From Streptomyces longhuiensis (GTDB taxonomy: Bacteria > Actinomycetota > Actinomycetes > Streptomycetales > Streptomycetaceae), in the NCBI RefSeq assembly GCF_020616555.1, contig NZ_CP085173.1, positions 5,410,001 to 5,474,000 on the forward strand: 64,000 bases of DNA, read 5' to 3'. Position numbers and translations under genes: made by a program. The notes beneath the pieces are model-generated. The model searched no databases and was not told where the DNA came from. It saw nothing but the letters and a program-made list of their open reading frames with translations. This document shows positions 19,203 to 28,910 of this stretch, one piece after another (the stretch's first letter is position 1; each line of letters starts with the position of its first letter).

Positions 19203-20192
19203 CAGGTCCCGCGCCCGTACGCCCACGGGCTGCACCAGCCAGCCGAAGTCGCCGAGCCCGCCCGCCGCGGTCAGCTCGGCGGCCTCGCCCGCCCCGGACA
19301 GGGCCCGTACGTAGGCCGCCGGATCGCTGGAGGCGAGCGACAGCGGCGGACGGCCGCCGCTCACCCCGAGGGCGTGCAGGGCCGCGCGCTGCGTGAGGGG
19401 CAGGGTGCCCGGGAGCGCGCACGCGTCGAGCGCCACATGGGCCGTGATGTCGCACGAGCCGTCCGGCACGGGCGGCGTCTCACGGCCCTCACGGAAGCCC
19501 GTCAGCGTCCCGAAGGGCGGCCGGGCATCGCGGGAGTGCGCGTAGTCGACGGCGACCGCCGCACCGCGCTCCAGCGTCCCCGTGGCCGCGGCCCAGGCGG
19601 TGTCCCTGGGAAGGCCGATCTCCGCGCGGAGCCCCGGTTCGCCGGCGAGCGGCCACCACCGGTCCAGCCACTCCGCTTCCGGCCCGTCCACCACGGGCTC
19701 CCCGAGCGCCTCGGTCCCGTCCTGCTGTACGAGGACGTGGCGCGGCACTCCCGAGGCGTCGGCCTCGACGACGTCCAGGGGGACGTTGTCGAGCCACTCG
19801 TTCGCGAAGAGGAGTCCGGTGACCCCCTTCGGGGGGTGTGCGCACCACTCGATGCGGTGGTCGAGGCCGGCGGGACGCTCCGCCCGTTCCACCGCGTACG
19901 CGCGCGTGCGGGCCGCCACCTCGGCGGGCAGCGCCCCCAGGACGCCGGTCACCAGCTCGCCGCGGCCCGCGCCCATGTCGACGAAGGCGAGTTCCGGCGG
20001 GCCCCCGAGCGCCTCGTCCACCCGGCACAGAAGCCGCGCGACGGCCCCGGCGAACAGCGGAGACGCATGCACCGACGTGCGGAAATGCCCCGCGGGCCCC
20101 TCGGGCCTGCGATAGAAGCCGCACGGCCCGTACAGCGCCTCCTCCGTCGCCTCGCGCCACCCACGCCCCGCACCCCACCGCTCGTTCGTCAC
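19167..20192 (-). CDS. MidA/NDUFAF7-type SAM-dependent methyltransferase
   Basis: The protein has about 340 residues. The N-terminal [26 protein letters not shown] segment and the AdoMet-binding [16 protein letters not shown] match the MidA/DUF185 family. [19 protein letters not shown] is also typical: the family's NE-DALP-like loop. The mitochondrial member NDUFAF7 dimethylates an arginine of NDUFS2, the NuoD homologue, and is needed for complex I assembly. Here the gene converges on nuoD and overlaps its 3' end by 36 bases. I set the start at GTG 20192, because TAGCCT lies six bases upstream; TTG 20198 is an alternative. The methylation target is inferred. Confidence 0.85.
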   Translation of the reverse strand: MTNERWGAGRGWREATEEALYGPCGFYRRPEGPAGHFRTSVHASPLFAGAVARLLCRVDEALGGPPELAFVDMGAGRGELVTGVLGALPAEVAARTRAYAVERAERPAGLDHRIEWCAHPPKGVTGLLFANEWLDNVPLDVVEADASGVPRHVLVQQDGTEALGEPVVDGPEAEWLDRWWPLAGEPGLRAEIGLPRDTAWAAATGTLERGAAVAVDYAHSRDARPPFGTLTGFREGRETPPVPDGSCDITAHVALDACALPGTLPLTQRAALHALGVSGGRPPLSLASSDPAAYVRALSGAGEAAELTAAGGLGDFGWLVQPVGVRARDLLLVDVADDEEQ

Positions 20193-20198
20193 GGGCAA

Positions 20199-20204
20199 AG
20201 GCTA
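20199..20204 (-). promoter_or_regulatory. -10 hexamer TAGCCT
   Basis: TAGCCT on the minus strand lies six bases before the methyltransferase GTG (20192). Its outer half lies inside the left arm of the large inverted repeat at 20202-20266. Confidence 0.45.
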
Positions 20205-20266
20205 GGACCTCTCGTTCGGATCGACCCCGCTCCCTGATCCAGCCCGATCCGGACGAGAGGTCCTAG
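20202..20266. repeat. 22-bp inverted repeat with 21-base loop
   Basis: The arms 20202-20223 and 20245-20266 are complementary except at one position. The left arm begins CTAGGACCTCTCGTTCGGA. A near-identical 19-base sequence occurs at 44503-44521. It lies between the methyltransferase start and the histidine kinase promoter, so it is not an ordinary 3' terminator; a MITE- or REP-like element is possible. Confidence 0.75.
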
Positions 20267-20331
20267 GCGTCGAGAAGGGCTCGGCCTCCACCTTGGGGAG
20301 TACGCCGGCGGTACTCGGATCGATCCTCCGG

Positions 20332-20364
20332 TTGACCTCTGCACACTGCACGCTTCTTTACGCT
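20332..20364 (+). promoter_or_regulatory. Promoter of the NarL-type kinase gene
   Basis: TACGCT (20359-20364) stands seven bases before the GTG at 20372, the leaderless arrangement. TTGACC at 20332-20337 resembles a -35 box but the 21-base spacing is long. Confidence 0.45.
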
Positions 20365-20371
20365 GGGTTAC

Positions 20372-21574
20372 GTGCAGCGCCTCTACGACTTCTTCCGCCG
20401 ACACCCGACGTGGGTCGACAGCTTCTGGGCCGTCGTCCTCCTCGGGGTCTCCGGCATGAGTCTCATAGCGGGGCAGGAGAACATGCAGGGCAACGCCCGT
20501 CTCCTGGGCGTCCCGGTCGTCCTGGCGCTGAGCCTGGCCGTCGCCCTGCGCAGGCGCGTTCCCGAGCGGATGCTGATCCTCATCGCCGTCGTGGGCGTCT
20601 TCCAGCTCGTCGCGGACGTCCGCGTGCAGCCGGCCGACTTCGCCATGCTGGTGATCATCTACACCGTGGCGGCGGACAGCCCGCGGTGGGCGTCCAGATT
20701 CGCCCTCGTCGGCGGCCTGTGCGCGGCGCCTCTCTCGCAGCTGCGCTGGCCGATGCACGAGACGAGCAGCGCGGGCAACGTGCTGATCACGATCTTCCAG
20801 ATGGTGCCGTTCGCCCTGGCCTGGGTGCTCGGTGACTCCGTCCGCACGCGCCGCGCCTACCTGGCGCAGCTGGAGGAGCGCGCCGCGCGTCTGGAGAAGG
20901 AGCGCGAGGCCCAGTCGAAGGTCGCCGTCGCCGCAGAGCGGGCCCGGATCGCGCGCGAGCTGCACGACGTCGTCGCCCACAACGTGTCGGTGATGGTGGT
21001 GCAGGCGGACGGCGCCGCGTACGTCATGGACACGGCTCCCGAGCAGGCGAGGAAGGCCCTGGAGACGATCTCCGGGACCGGCCGGCAGGCGCTCGCCGAG
21101 ATGCGGCGCCTGCTCGGAGTGCTGCGCACCGGTGAGCACCAGGAGAGCGGTGAGTACGTGCCGCAGCCCGACGTGGAGCAGCTCGACGAGCTGATCGAGC
21201 AGGTGCGTACCGCGGGCCTGCCGGTCGACTTCAAGGTCGAGGGCACCCCGCGCCCGCTGCCCAGCGGCGTCGAGCTGACCGCGTACCGCATCGTGCAGGA
21301 GGCGCTCACCAACACCCGTAAGCACGGCGGCGCGAACGCGGGCGCGAGCGTCCGGCTCGTCTACTTCGACGACGGCCTCGGCCTGCTCGTCGAGGACGAC
21401 GGCAAGGGCGCCCCGCACGAGCTGTACGAGGACGGGGGCGCCGACGGCCGGGGGCACGGACTCATCGGCATGCGGGAGCGCGTCGGTATGGTCGGCGGGA
21501 CGCTCGACGCGGGACCGCGCCCCGGCGGCGGATTCCGGATCAGCGCGCTGCTGCCGCTCAAGCCCGCCCACTGA
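20372..21574 (+). CDS. NarL/DesK-type sensor histidine kinase
   Basis: This is a 400-residue membrane kinase. About five helices occupy residues 17-155 with little outside sequence, suggesting it senses something within the membrane. A coiled-coil linker leads to the HisKA_3 box ARIARELHDVVAHNVSVMVVQ with phosphoacceptor H198. The HATPase domain follows (AYRIVQEALTNTRKHGG, then GHGLIGMRERVGMVGG). The response regulator gene starts 54 bases downstream, so the two form one operon. The signal cannot be predicted. Confidence 0.9.
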   Translation: MQRLYDFFRRHPTWVDSFWAVVLLGVSGMSLIAGQENMQGNARLLGVPVVLALSLAVALRRRVPERMLILIAVVGVFQLVADVRVQPADFAMLVIIYTVAADSPRWASRFALVGGLCAAPLSQLRWPMHETSSAGNVLITIFQMVPFALAWVLGDSVRTRRAYLAQLEERAARLEKEREAQSKVAVAAERARIARELHDVVAHNVSVMVVQADGAAYVMDTAPEQARKALETISGTGRQALAEMRRLLGVLRTGEHQESGEYVPQPDVEQLDELIEQVRTAGLPVDFKVEGTPRPLPSGVELTAYRIVQEALTNTRKHGGANAGASVRLVYFDDGLGLLVEDDGKGAPHELYEDGGADGRGHGLIGMRERVGMVGGTLDAGPRPGGGFRISALLPLKPAH

Positions 21575-21628
21575 CGCCGTACACGCACTGAACCCGACCC
21601 CGTACACGTACCGAAAGGGACCCCCTTC

Positions 21629-22303
21629 ATGGCGATCCGCGTGATGCTCGTCGACGACCAGGTGCTGCTGCGCACCGGCTTCCGGATGGTGCTCGACGCC
21701 CAGCCGGACATGGAGGTCGTCGCCGAGGCGGGCGACGGGGTCGAGGCTCTGGAGGTGCTGCGCGGCACGGCGGTCGACGTGGTCCTGATGGACGTCCGCA
21801 TGCCGAAGCTGGACGGCGTGGAGACGACCCGGCGGATCTGCATGGACGAGAACCCGCCGAAGGTGCTCATCCTGACGACGTTCGACCTCGACGAGTACGC
21901 CTTCTCGGGGCTGAAGGCCGGGGCGTCGGGGTTCATGCTCAAGGACGTGCCGCCCGGCGAGCTGCTCGGCGCGATCAGGGCCGTGCACAGCGGCGACGCG
22001 GTGGTCGCGCCGTCGACGACGCGGCGGCTGCTCGACCGCTTCGCGCCGATGCTGCCCAGCTCCGGGAAGGAGCCGCAGCTCGCCGAGCTCGGCCGGCTCA
22101 CCGAGCGCGAGCGCGAGGTCATGATCCTCGTCGCGCAGGGCCTGTCGAACGGCGAGATCGCCGCCCGGCTCGTCCTGTCGGAGGCGACGGTGAAGACGCA
22201 CGTGGGCCGCATCCTCACCAAGTTGAACCTGCGCGACCGCGTCCAGGTCGTCGTCCTCGCCTACGAGACAGGGCTCGTACGGGCCGGCGGAGGAGCTGCC
22301 TGA
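21629..22303 (+). CDS. NarL/FixJ-family response regulator
   Basis: The receiver domain spans residues 1-120, with acidic pocket D9/D10 and phosphorylated D55 in VVLMDVRMPKLDG; the switch lysine lies in GFMLKDVP. The LuxR-type helix-turn-helix is at residues about 155-215 (LTEREREVMILVAQGLSNGEIAARLVLSEATVKTHVGRIL). Its ribosome site is GAAAGGGAC. It is the partner of the kinase immediately upstream. The targets are unknown. Confidence 0.92.
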   Translation: MAIRVMLVDDQVLLRTGFRMVLDAQPDMEVVAEAGDGVEALEVLRGTAVDVVLMDVRMPKLDGVETTRRICMDENPPKVLILTTFDLDEYAFSGLKAGASGFMLKDVPPGELLGAIRAVHSGDAVVAPSTTRRLLDRFAPMLPSSGKEPQLAELGRLTEREREVMILVAQGLSNGEIAARLVLSEATVKTHVGRILTKLNLRDRVQVVVLAYETGLVRAGGGAA

Positions 22304-22319
22304 CCTTCGTGAGAGGTCA
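22301..22319. terminator. Short hairpin between convergent stops
   Basis: TGACCT (22301-22306) pairs with AGGTCA (22314-22319). The hairpin contains the stop codons of both the response regulator and the ArsR-like gene, so it may act in both directions, but it is short. Confidence 0.35.
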
Positions 22320-23423
22320 GCGCAGTACGCCCTCGATGAAGTCGCTGCCCAGGCGGGCGACGGCCGTCAGATCCAGCTGGTGCTGGACGTAGCGGCCCCG
22401 GCGGCGCGTGGTGATCAGGCCCGCCTTCTTGAGCACGGTCAGGTGCCGGGATATCTCCGGTGCCGTCATCCCGTGCGCGTCGGAGAGCTCACTCGTCGTG
22501 TACGCGCCGCGTGCGAGGTGGCGGCACAGGCGCATGCGTACGGGGTGCGCGAGGGCCGTCATCCGGAGCGTGAGCTGCTCGACGGTCGCCGGTGTGGTGA
22601 GGCCGGGTGAGCCGACGGGATACGTGATCGCCGGCTGCCAGCCGAAGCGGTGCAGCACCATGAGGTGCGGCCAGCCGAGGGTGGTCGGCACGAGGACGAG
22701 CCCGCCGTCCTCGGTGGTCGTGCGACCCACGGTGATCTTGTCGACGGTGATCAGCTTCGCCGTCTCGTCGAGCGTGACGACCGACGACACCGCCGTCAGC
22801 GCCTCGGCCAGGCCCTTGCGCCTCAGGAGCTCGGTCTTGTGCCGGGCGTCGGCCGCCAGTTGGTGGTGGACGCGGGCCCAGATGTCCGCGAAGAAGGCCT
22901 CCTCGCAGTCCTCCACGAGCCGGCGGAACCAGGCGCGCACGGCGGGTGGGTCGTCCAGGAGCCGCTGGGTGAACTGGACCTGGGGCAGTCCGCGTGTGGC
23001 CGCGAGGTCCAGGGCGCGACGGTGCATGTCCGGGTCGTCCAGCGGGTTGTCCTCGCGCAGCGCGTAGCTGTTCTGGCAGGTGAACTCGAGCGCAGCGTCC
23101 ACGAACTGACGGTCAGTCAGTTTGTCGAGCAGGTCGAGCTCCTCGGCGAGGGTGGCGCCGGGCAGGGTGGCCCGGCCCGGGATCCCGGCGAACGGCGCGA
23201 ACACGTCCGAGAACGTCGTCCGCCACAGGAAGTCCGCCTCGCAGAGCCGGTCCGCGAGGCACGGGTCGAGGCGCGCGGACACCGCAGTCGTCCAGCCCTG
23301 GAGCCCCGGGTGGTGCGCGGGCTCGGCCAGCGCGTGCAGCGCCATGCCCAGCTCGGCCAGGGGCGAGGGCACGACACTGATCCGCTCCGGGGCCAGCCCG
23401 CTGATGTCGATGCTCACGCTCAT
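22317..23423 (-). CDS. ArsR-type winged-helix regulator with DUF5937-like N-terminal domain
   Basis: The C-terminal 90 residues form an ArsR helix-turn-helix (ALAHPVRMRLCRHLARGAYTTSELSDAHGMTAPEISRHLTVLKKAGLITTRRRGRYVQHQLD). The first 270 residues are an all-helical domain of the DUF5937 type often seen in streptomycete ArsR proteins, perhaps for ligand or partner binding. No cysteine metal site is visible in the HTH helix, so it is probably not a metal sensor. I chose ATG 23423 (MSVSIDISGLAPERIS); the frame runs on to 23438. It converges with the response regulator and is divergent from the small gene at 23656. Confidence 0.85.
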   Translation of the reverse strand: MSVSIDISGLAPERISVVPSPLAELGMALHALAEPAHHPGLQGWTTAVSARLDPCLADRLCEADFLWRTTFSDVFAPFAGIPGRATLPGATLAEELDLLDKLTDRQFVDAALEFTCQNSYALREDNPLDDPDMHRRALDLAATRGLPQVQFTQRLLDDPPAVRAWFRRLVEDCEEAFFADIWARVHHQLAADARHKTELLRRKGLAEALTAVSSVVTLDETAKLITVDKITVGRTTTEDGGLVLVPTTLGWPHLMVLHRFGWQPAITYPVGSPGLTTPATVEQLTLRMTALAHPVRMRLCRHLARGAYTTSELSDAHGMTAPEISRHLTVLKKAGLITTRRRGRYVQHQLDLTAVARLGSDFIEGVLR

Positions 23424-23655
23424 GACTCCATGGTGCACGCGGGGTCGGACAACCGAGTTCTCGATTGACGGCTCCCGTCAATCCGCGTGACCGGGCGTGG
23501 CCGACGGGCGGAGTCTCCTTGATGTCGGACCGAAGCGGCAAAGAGCGATGAATGCCGAACAGTGTCAATAAAGCCCTGTAAAGCAAATAAAGCTCTCTGA
23601 ATAGCCGTATTCCTGGTCATGACGTGACAATGAGAAGACCAGTGAGGGGTACGTC
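23424..23655. promoter_or_regulatory. AT-richer divergent spacer
   Basis: This 230-bp stretch separates the ArsR-like gene from the small gene at 23656. Bases 23560-23640 are strikingly AT-rich for this genome (GTCAATAAAGCC, AAGCAAATAAAGC) and probably hold promoters. I cannot assign boxes with confidence. Confidence 0.4.
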
Positions 23656-23874
23656 ATGAGCATCAATCAGCAGCACGCACTGGATGTCTACCGCGCCTCC
23701 CTGCACGGGGAGCCCGCCCCGCCGGCGCCGGGCGTCCACGACTGGAGCACCATCCGCGAGTTGCGCGACTACCGCCGTTTCCGCGCGGTCATCGCCGGCC
23801 GCCCGGCGCACGGCCGGATCCTCGCGGCCCTGTCCCGCCTGATCCACCCGCACCGCGGCGCGGCGGGCTGCTGA
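23656..23874 (+). CDS. Small conserved basic protein of unknown function
   Basis: This 72-residue protein has no membrane segment or signal peptide. It is rich in Arg, His and Ala, with a central RDYRRFRAVIAGRPAHGRILAALSRLIHP. GTGAGGGG eight bases before the ATG is a credible ribosome site, and coding bias continues to the stop codon. I recall similar short proteins in other streptomycetes but no function. It may be regulated together with the divergent ArsR-like gene. A Cys at the very C-terminus is the only cysteine. Confidence 0.6.
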   Translation: MSINQQHALDVYRASLHGEPAPPAPGVHDWSTIRELRDYRRFRAVIAGRPAHGRILAALSRLIHPHRGAAGC

Positions 23875-23913
23875 CCTGCCGGCCCCTGACGCACGCCGGT
23901 CGGGCTGCGCCGG

Positions 23914-25104
23914 TCAGACGTCCTGGGCGGCGGCCTCCGGGGGGATCCGTGCCACGAAGTCCGCGACGGCCGCGCGGACGTCGTCGGCGGTCCATTCGAG
24001 CCCGCGCGCGGAGACCGTGACCTCGGTGACCGAGAGCCCCGGAGGACCCTGCTCCCACCAGCGCCGGAACAGCGCCGTCCGGGTCTGCTCGGCCTGCAGC
24101 ACCGACGCCTCGTCGAGCCGTTCGGAGGCGTACGGCAGCCAGACCTGGAACTCGTGCGTGTGCGGCACCTCGGGGTGCACCCGCACCCACGGCACCCCGG
24201 CCTCGGTGAAGCCTTCGCGCAGCGCCTCGGCGACCACGCGCGCGTGGGCCACGTACTCGGGCACACGCGGCAGCTCCCGCTCCAGGCCGACCAGGGCCGA
24301 GAGCACCGCGGGGAACTGCTGGAAGAGCTGGCCCCCGTAGCGGTGGCGCCAGGTCTTCGCCTCCTCGACGAACGACCGGGGCCCGGCGAGCGCCGCACCG
24401 CTGAGGCCGCCGAGGGTCTTGTAGAACGACACGTACACGCTGTCGGCGAGGTCGGCGATCTCGGCCAGGGAGCGCCCGAAGTGGGTGGTGCACTCCCACA
24501 GGCGCGCCCCGTCGAAGTGCACGACGGCGTCGCGTTCCCTGGCCGCCTCGGTGACGGCGACCAGCTCGTCCCAGGTGGGCAGTACGTAACCGGCCTCCCG
24601 GAGCGGCAGTTCGAGCATCAGCGCGCCGAAGGGCTCGGCGAAGTCGCGCACCTCGTCGGCGTCGGGCAGCCGTGGCTCGGTCGTCGGGTGGACGGTGCGC
24701 AGGCCGCTCAGCGCGCCGAAGGCGCCGCGCTCGTGCCGCTCCGGGTGTGCCATCGGGTGCAGGGCGACCGTCGGGTTCCCCGTACGGCCCGCCCAGCAGC
24801 GCAGGGCGACCTGCTGCGCCATCGTGCCGGTGGGGAAGTAGGCGGCCGCCTCGGTACCGAGGAGCCCCGCCACGCGCTCCTCCAGGTCGGCGACGATGCC
24901 GTCGCCGTACAGATCGCCGCTCCGGTCCGGGTCGGCGACCGACCAGGCGGCCTCCGTGAGGGCCGTCAGACGCTCACCGATGGTGGCGTCGAGGCCGCGC
25001 GCGCCCAGGATCCGCTCGGCGCCCCGCACGGCCGCGGCGCGGCGCTCCCGCGCCTTCGTCTCGTCGTCCGCCGCGGGGTTCTCCCGCTCTTCGCTTTCCG
25101 TCAT
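23914..25104 (-). CDS. Threonine aldolase/beta-eliminating lyase family PLP enzyme
   Basis: This fold-type I PLP enzyme has 396 residues. AAAYFPTGTMAQQVALRCW binds the cofactor phosphate. VHFDGARLWE contains the aspartate that holds the pyridine ring. SFYKTLGGLSGAAL carries the Schiff-base lysine. It resembles low-specificity L-threonine aldolases that yield glycine and acetaldehyde, although the family includes other lyases. The start ATG 25104 (MTESEERENP) is chosen over the long frame to 25248. It is divergent from the cofactor operon beginning at 25239. Confidence 0.87.
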   Translation of the reverse strand: MTESEERENPAADDETKARERRAAAVRGAERILGARGLDATIGERLTALTEAAWSVADPDRSGDLYGDGIVADLEERVAGLLGTEAAAYFPTGTMAQQVALRCWAGRTGNPTVALHPMAHPERHERGAFGALSGLRTVHPTTEPRLPDADEVRDFAEPFGALMLELPLREAGYVLPTWDELVAVTEAARERDAVVHFDGARLWECTTHFGRSLAEIADLADSVYVSFYKTLGGLSGAALAGPRSFVEEAKTWRHRYGGQLFQQFPAVLSALVGLERELPRVPEYVAHARVVAEALREGFTEAGVPWVRVHPEVPHTHEFQVWLPYASERLDEASVLQAEQTRTALFRRWWEQGPPGLSVTEVTVSARGLEWTADDVRAAVADFVARIPPEAAAQDV

Positions 25105-25238
25105 CCGCCGATGATGTCGTACGCGCGTGCGGTTGCCCACAGCCTGTGGACGGGCCGGAGCCCGTGGAGCAGATCGCGTTAACATGACGAGAAATCGTCC
25201 GGTACCCCGAGCGGACTGGAACGGAAGGCCGTCGTCCT

Positions 25239-26168
25239 GTGAACGCACCTCCTCGACCCGAACCCACCGACCCGAGGGACCGCCCCGCCCGGCTCACCGT
25301 CGGCGTGGTCGGCGCGGGCCGTGTCGGCCCCGCCCTCGCGGCCTCCCTGGCCCTCGCGGGGCACCGCCCGGTCGCCGTCTCCGCGGTCTCCGAGGCATCC
25401 GTGCGCCGGGCCGGTCTCATGCTGCCCGACGTTCCCGTCGTGACGCCCGCCGAGGTCCTCGCGCGCGCCGAACTCGTGCTCCTCACGGTGCCCGACGACG
25501 CGCTGCCCGGCCTCGTGGAAGGGCTCGTCGAGACCGGTTCCGTACGTCCGGGGCAGCTGATCGTGCACACCTCGGGGCGCTACGGCACGAAGGTGCTCGA
25601 CCCCGCACTGCGGGCCGGCGCCCTGCCGCTCGCGCTGCACCCCGCCATGACGTTCACGGGCACCCCCGTGGACGTACAGCGGCTGGCCGGCTGCGCTTTC
25701 GGCGTGACCGCTCCCGAGGAGCTGCGACTCGCCGCGGAGGCGCTCGTCATCGAGATGGGCGGCGAGCCCGAGTGGATCCGTGAGGAGTCGCGCCCGCTGT
25801 ACCACGCGGCGCTCGCCCTCGGCGCGAACCACCTGGTCACGCTGGTCGCCGAATCCATGGAACTGCTCCGGACCGCGGGCGTCGAAGCTCCCGACCGGAT
25901 GCTCGGCCCGCTGCTCGGCGCGGCCCTCGACAACGCCCTCAGGTCCGGTGACGCGGCGCTCACCGGGCCCGTCGCGCGCGGGGACGCGGGCACGGTCGCC
26001 GCCCATGTCACCGAACTGCGCAAGCACGCGCCCGAGACCGTCGCCGGGTATCTGGCGATGGCCCGCGCCACCGCCGACCGTGCCCTCGCGCACGGCCTGC
26101 TCAAGCCCGAACTCGCCGAGGACCTGCTGGATGTCCTGGCCGACGGCGCCGAGGGAGACAAGCGATGA
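25239..26168 (+). CDS. Rossmann/DUF2520 dehydrogenase-like protein in the pantothenate operon
   Basis: The N-terminal Rossmann domain binds a dinucleotide ([22 protein letters not shown], residues about 21-42) and ends with [16 protein letters not shown]. The C-terminal DUF2520 domain is helical ([25 protein letters not shown]). The overall architecture resembles ketopantoate reductase and 6-phosphogluconate dehydrogenase-like enzymes. Its stop overlaps the panC start (ATGA), and no panE is seen here, so a ketopantoate reductase role is attractive but unproven. The GTG start at 25239 has AACGGAAGG upstream. The protein has 309 residues. Confidence 0.82.
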   Translation: MNAPPRPEPTDPRDRPARLTVGVVGAGRVGPALAASLALAGHRPVAVSAVSEASVRRAGLMLPDVPVVTPAEVLARAELVLLTVPDDALPGLVEGLVETGSVRPGQLIVHTSGRYGTKVLDPALRAGALPLALHPAMTFTGTPVDVQRLAGCAFGVTAPEELRLAAEALVIEMGGEPEWIREESRPLYHAALALGANHLVTLVAESMELLRTAGVEAPDRMLGPLLGAALDNALRSGDAALTGPVARGDAGTVAAHVTELRKHAPETVAGYLAMARATADRALAHGLLKPELAEDLLDVLADGAEGDKR

Positions 26169-27154
26169 CCACAGTGCTGCACACCGCCGATGAACTGCGC
26201 ACGCGCACGCGTGCGGGCCGGCGTGCCGTCGTCATGACGATGGGTGCCCTGCACGACGGCCACGCCGAACTGATCCGCACGGCCCGCTCGATCGCCGGTG
26301 CCGACGGCGAAGTGGTGGCGACCGTCTTCGTGAACCCGCTCCAGTTCGGCGCGGGCGAGGACCTCGACCGCTATCCGCGCACCCTCGACTCCGACGTCAA
26401 GCTCGCCGAGCAGGCGGGGGCCGACGTGGTGTTCGCGCCCTCCGCGGACGAGGTCTACCCCGGCGGCGAGCCCCAGGTCCGCGTCGCCGCGGGCCCCATG
26501 GGCGAGCGCCTCGAAGGCTCCTCGCGGCCCGGCCACTTCGACGGCATGCTCACCGTCGTCGCCAAACTGCTGCACCTGACCGCGGCCGACATCGCGCTGT
26601 TCGGGCAGAAGGACGCCCAGCAGCTCGCCCTGGTCCGCCGCATGGTGCGCGACCTGAACTTCCCCGTGGAGATCGTCGGCGTACCCACCGTGCGCGAGGA
26701 CGACGGCCTGGCCCTGTCCAGCCGCAACCGCTACCTCTCCGCCGAGGAGCGGCGCACCGCGCTCGCCCTGTCTCAGGCGCTCTTCGCCGGTCGCGACCGG
26801 CACGCCGCCCAGGAGGCCCTGCGCGCGCGTGCGCACGAGGCGCCCTCCACGCACGCGCGTGCCGATGCCCTGAACGCGATCGGCGAGGCCCGTGCCGCGG
26901 CCGACGCGCACGCCGTCGCGAAGGCGTCGCCCGGCGGCCCCGAAGCCGTCCGTGCCGCGGCCCGCCAGGTCCTCGACGAGGCCGCGCGCCTCCGGCCGCC
27001 GCTCACGCTGGACTACCTCGCCCTCGTGGATCCTGCCGACTTCACCGACGTGAAGCGCGGCTACACCGGAGAAGCCGTGCTCGCCGTCGCCGCCAGGGTC
27101 GGTGCGACGCGGCTGATCGACAACATCCCCCTGACCTTCGGAGCTCCCGTATGA
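26165..27154 (+). CDS. panC: Pantothenate synthetase
   Basis: PanC joins pantoate and beta-alanine using ATP to give pantothenate. The nucleotidyl-transferase motifs are clear: [14 protein letters not shown] (HxGH type), [42 protein letters not shown], and LSSRNRYLS (KMSKS-like). At 329 residues it is about 45 longer than E. coli PanC. The extra length is an Ala/Arg-rich stretch near residues 210-275 in the C-terminal domain. It overlaps its neighbours by four bases on each side (DUF2520 upstream, nadB downstream), giving strong coupling. Confidence 0.94.
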   Translation: MTTVLHTADELRTRTRAGRRAVVMTMGALHDGHAELIRTARSIAGADGEVVATVFVNPLQFGAGEDLDRYPRTLDSDVKLAEQAGADVVFAPSADEVYPGGEPQVRVAAGPMGERLEGSSRPGHFDGMLTVVAKLLHLTAADIALFGQKDAQQLALVRRMVRDLNFPVEIVGVPTVREDDGLALSSRNRYLSAEERRTALALSQALFAGRDRHAAQEALRARAHEAPSTHARADALNAIGEARAAADAHAVAKASPGGPEAVRAAARQVLDEAARLRPPLTLDYLALVDPADFTDVKRGYTGEAVLAVAARVGATRLIDNIPLTFGAPV

Positions 27155-28905
27155 GTGCCACAGGGACCACAGCCACCGGTACAGCGACCGGCATACGCCT
27201 GCACGCGCCCGCGCCCGGCTGGTCCGTCACCGCCGACGTCGTGATCGTCGGCTCCGGTGTCGCCGGACTCACCGCGGCCCTGCGCTGCCAGGCGGCCGGA
27301 CTGCGGACCGTCGTCGTCACCAAGGCCCGCCTCGACGACGGCTCCACGCGCTGGGCACAGGGCGGCGTCGCCGCGGCGCTCGGCGAGGGCGACACCCCCG
27401 AGCAGCATCTCGACGACACGCTCGTCGCGGGCGCGGGCCTGTGCGACGAGGAAGCGGTCCGCACCCTCGTCACGGAGGGCCCCGACGCCGTACGGCGGCT
27501 CATCGCGACCGGCGCCCACTTCGACGAGTCGGCCGACGGCGACCTCGCGCTCACCCGGGAGGGCGGCCACCACCGCCGCCGCATCGCGCACGCGGGCGGC
27601 GACGCCACCGGCGCCGAGATCTCTCGCGCCCTCGTCGAGGCGGTACGCGCGCGTGGCATCAGGACCGTCGAGAACGCCCTGGTCCTCGATCTCCTGACGG
27701 ACGCCGACGGCCGCACGGCGGGCGTCTCCCTGCACGTCATGGGGGAGGGCCAGCACGACGGCGTCGGCGCCGCGCTCGCGCCCGCCGTGGTCCTCGCGAC
27801 CGGTGGCATGGGCCAGGTCTTCTCCGCCACGACCAATCCGCACGTCTCCACCGGCGACGGCGTCGCGCTCGCCCTGCGCGCGGGTGCCGAGGTCTCCGAC
27901 CTGGAATTCGTGCAGTTCCACCCGACGGTGCTCTTCCTCGGCGCGGACGCGGAGGGCCAGCAGCCGCTGGTCTCCGAGGCCGTACGCGGCGAGGGCGCCC
28001 ACCTCGTCGACGCCGACGGGGTCCGCTTCATGGTGGGTCAGCACGAACTGGCCGAGCTCGCGCCCCGCGACATCGTCGCCAAGGGCATCACGCGCCGCAT
28101 GCAGGAGCTGGGCACCGAGCACATGTACCTGGACGCCCGGCACTTCGGCGCCGAGATGTGGGAGACCCGGTTCCCCACGATCCTCGCCGCCTGCCGCGCC
28201 CACGGCATCGACCCGGTCACCGAGCCCATTCCCGTGGCGCCCGCCGCGCACTACGCCTCCGGAGGCGTCCGTACGGACCTCCAGGGCCGCACGACGGTCC
28301 CCGGCCTGTACGCGTGCGGAGAGGTCGCCTGCACCGGCGTCCACGGCGCGAACCGCCTCGCCTCCAACTCGCTCCTGGAGGGCCTGGTCTACGCCGAGCG
28401 CATCGCGGACGACATCGCCGCGAGCCACCAGGAGAACGCCCTGCACGCGCGCGTGCCGGCTCCTGTGCCGCACCCGGAGACCCCGACCCACCCCCTGATG
28501 CCGGCCGAGGCGCGGTTCGCCATCCAGCGCGTCATGACGCAGGGGGCCGGCGTGCTGCGCTCCGCGGACTCCCTCGCCGAGGCCGCCGCGGGACTCGGCC
28601 GTATCCACGCCGAAGCGGCGGGCGCCCTCGCGGAGAACGGCAAGACCGCGGAGCCCGGCGTCGACACCTGGGAGGCCACCAACCTCCTGTGCGTCGCCCG
28701 CGTCCTCGTCGCCGCGGCCCGCCGCCGCGAGGAGACCCGCGGCTGCCACTGGCGCGAGGACCACGCCGACCGCGACGACGCGGCATGGCGCCGCCACATC
28801 GTCGTACGGCTGAATCCCGACCGGACGCTGGCCACGCACACCACGCCCACCGCAGAATTCCCCCCGACCCGCCCCGAGTGCCGTACAAACCAGCAGGAGC
28901 AGTGA
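27151..28905 (+). CDS. nadB: L-aspartate oxidase
   Basis: NadB is an FAD enzyme that oxidises L-aspartate to iminoaspartate for quinolinate synthesis. The FAD-binding [17 protein letters not shown] lies near residue 30, with the family motifs [30 protein letters not shown] and [19 protein letters not shown]. The 584 residues are a normal length. It starts inside the end of panC (ATGA) and is followed by nadC. Quinolinate synthase (nadA), which completes the pathway, is not in this window. Confidence 0.94.
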   Translation: MSATGTTATGTATGIRLHAPAPGWSVTADVVIVGSGVAGLTAALRCQAAGLRTVVVTKARLDDGSTRWAQGGVAAALGEGDTPEQHLDDTLVAGAGLCDEEAVRTLVTEGPDAVRRLIATGAHFDESADGDLALTREGGHHRRRIAHAGGDATGAEISRALVEAVRARGIRTVENALVLDLLTDADGRTAGVSLHVMGEGQHDGVGAALAPAVVLATGGMGQVFSATTNPHVSTGDGVALALRAGAEVSDLEFVQFHPTVLFLGADAEGQQPLVSEAVRGEGAHLVDADGVRFMVGQHELAELAPRDIVAKGITRRMQELGTEHMYLDARHFGAEMWETRFPTILAACRAHGIDPVTEPIPVAPAAHYASGGVRTDLQGRTTVPGLYACGEVACTGVHGANRLASNSLLEGLVYAERIADDIAASHQENALHARVPAPVPHPETPTHPLMPAEARFAIQRVMTQGAGVLRSADSLAEAAAGLGRIHAEAAGALAENGKTAEPGVDTWEATNLLCVARVLVAAARRREETRGCHWREDHADRDDAAWRRHIVVRLNPDRTLATHTTPTAEFPPTRPECRTNQQEQ

Positions 28906-28910
28906 GAGAC

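Noticed and set aside
27441..28910. Upstream extension of the nadC frame through nadB
   Set aside because: The extension is an Arg/Pro-rich shadow of nadB; nadC has a proper GTG and ribosome site at 28911.
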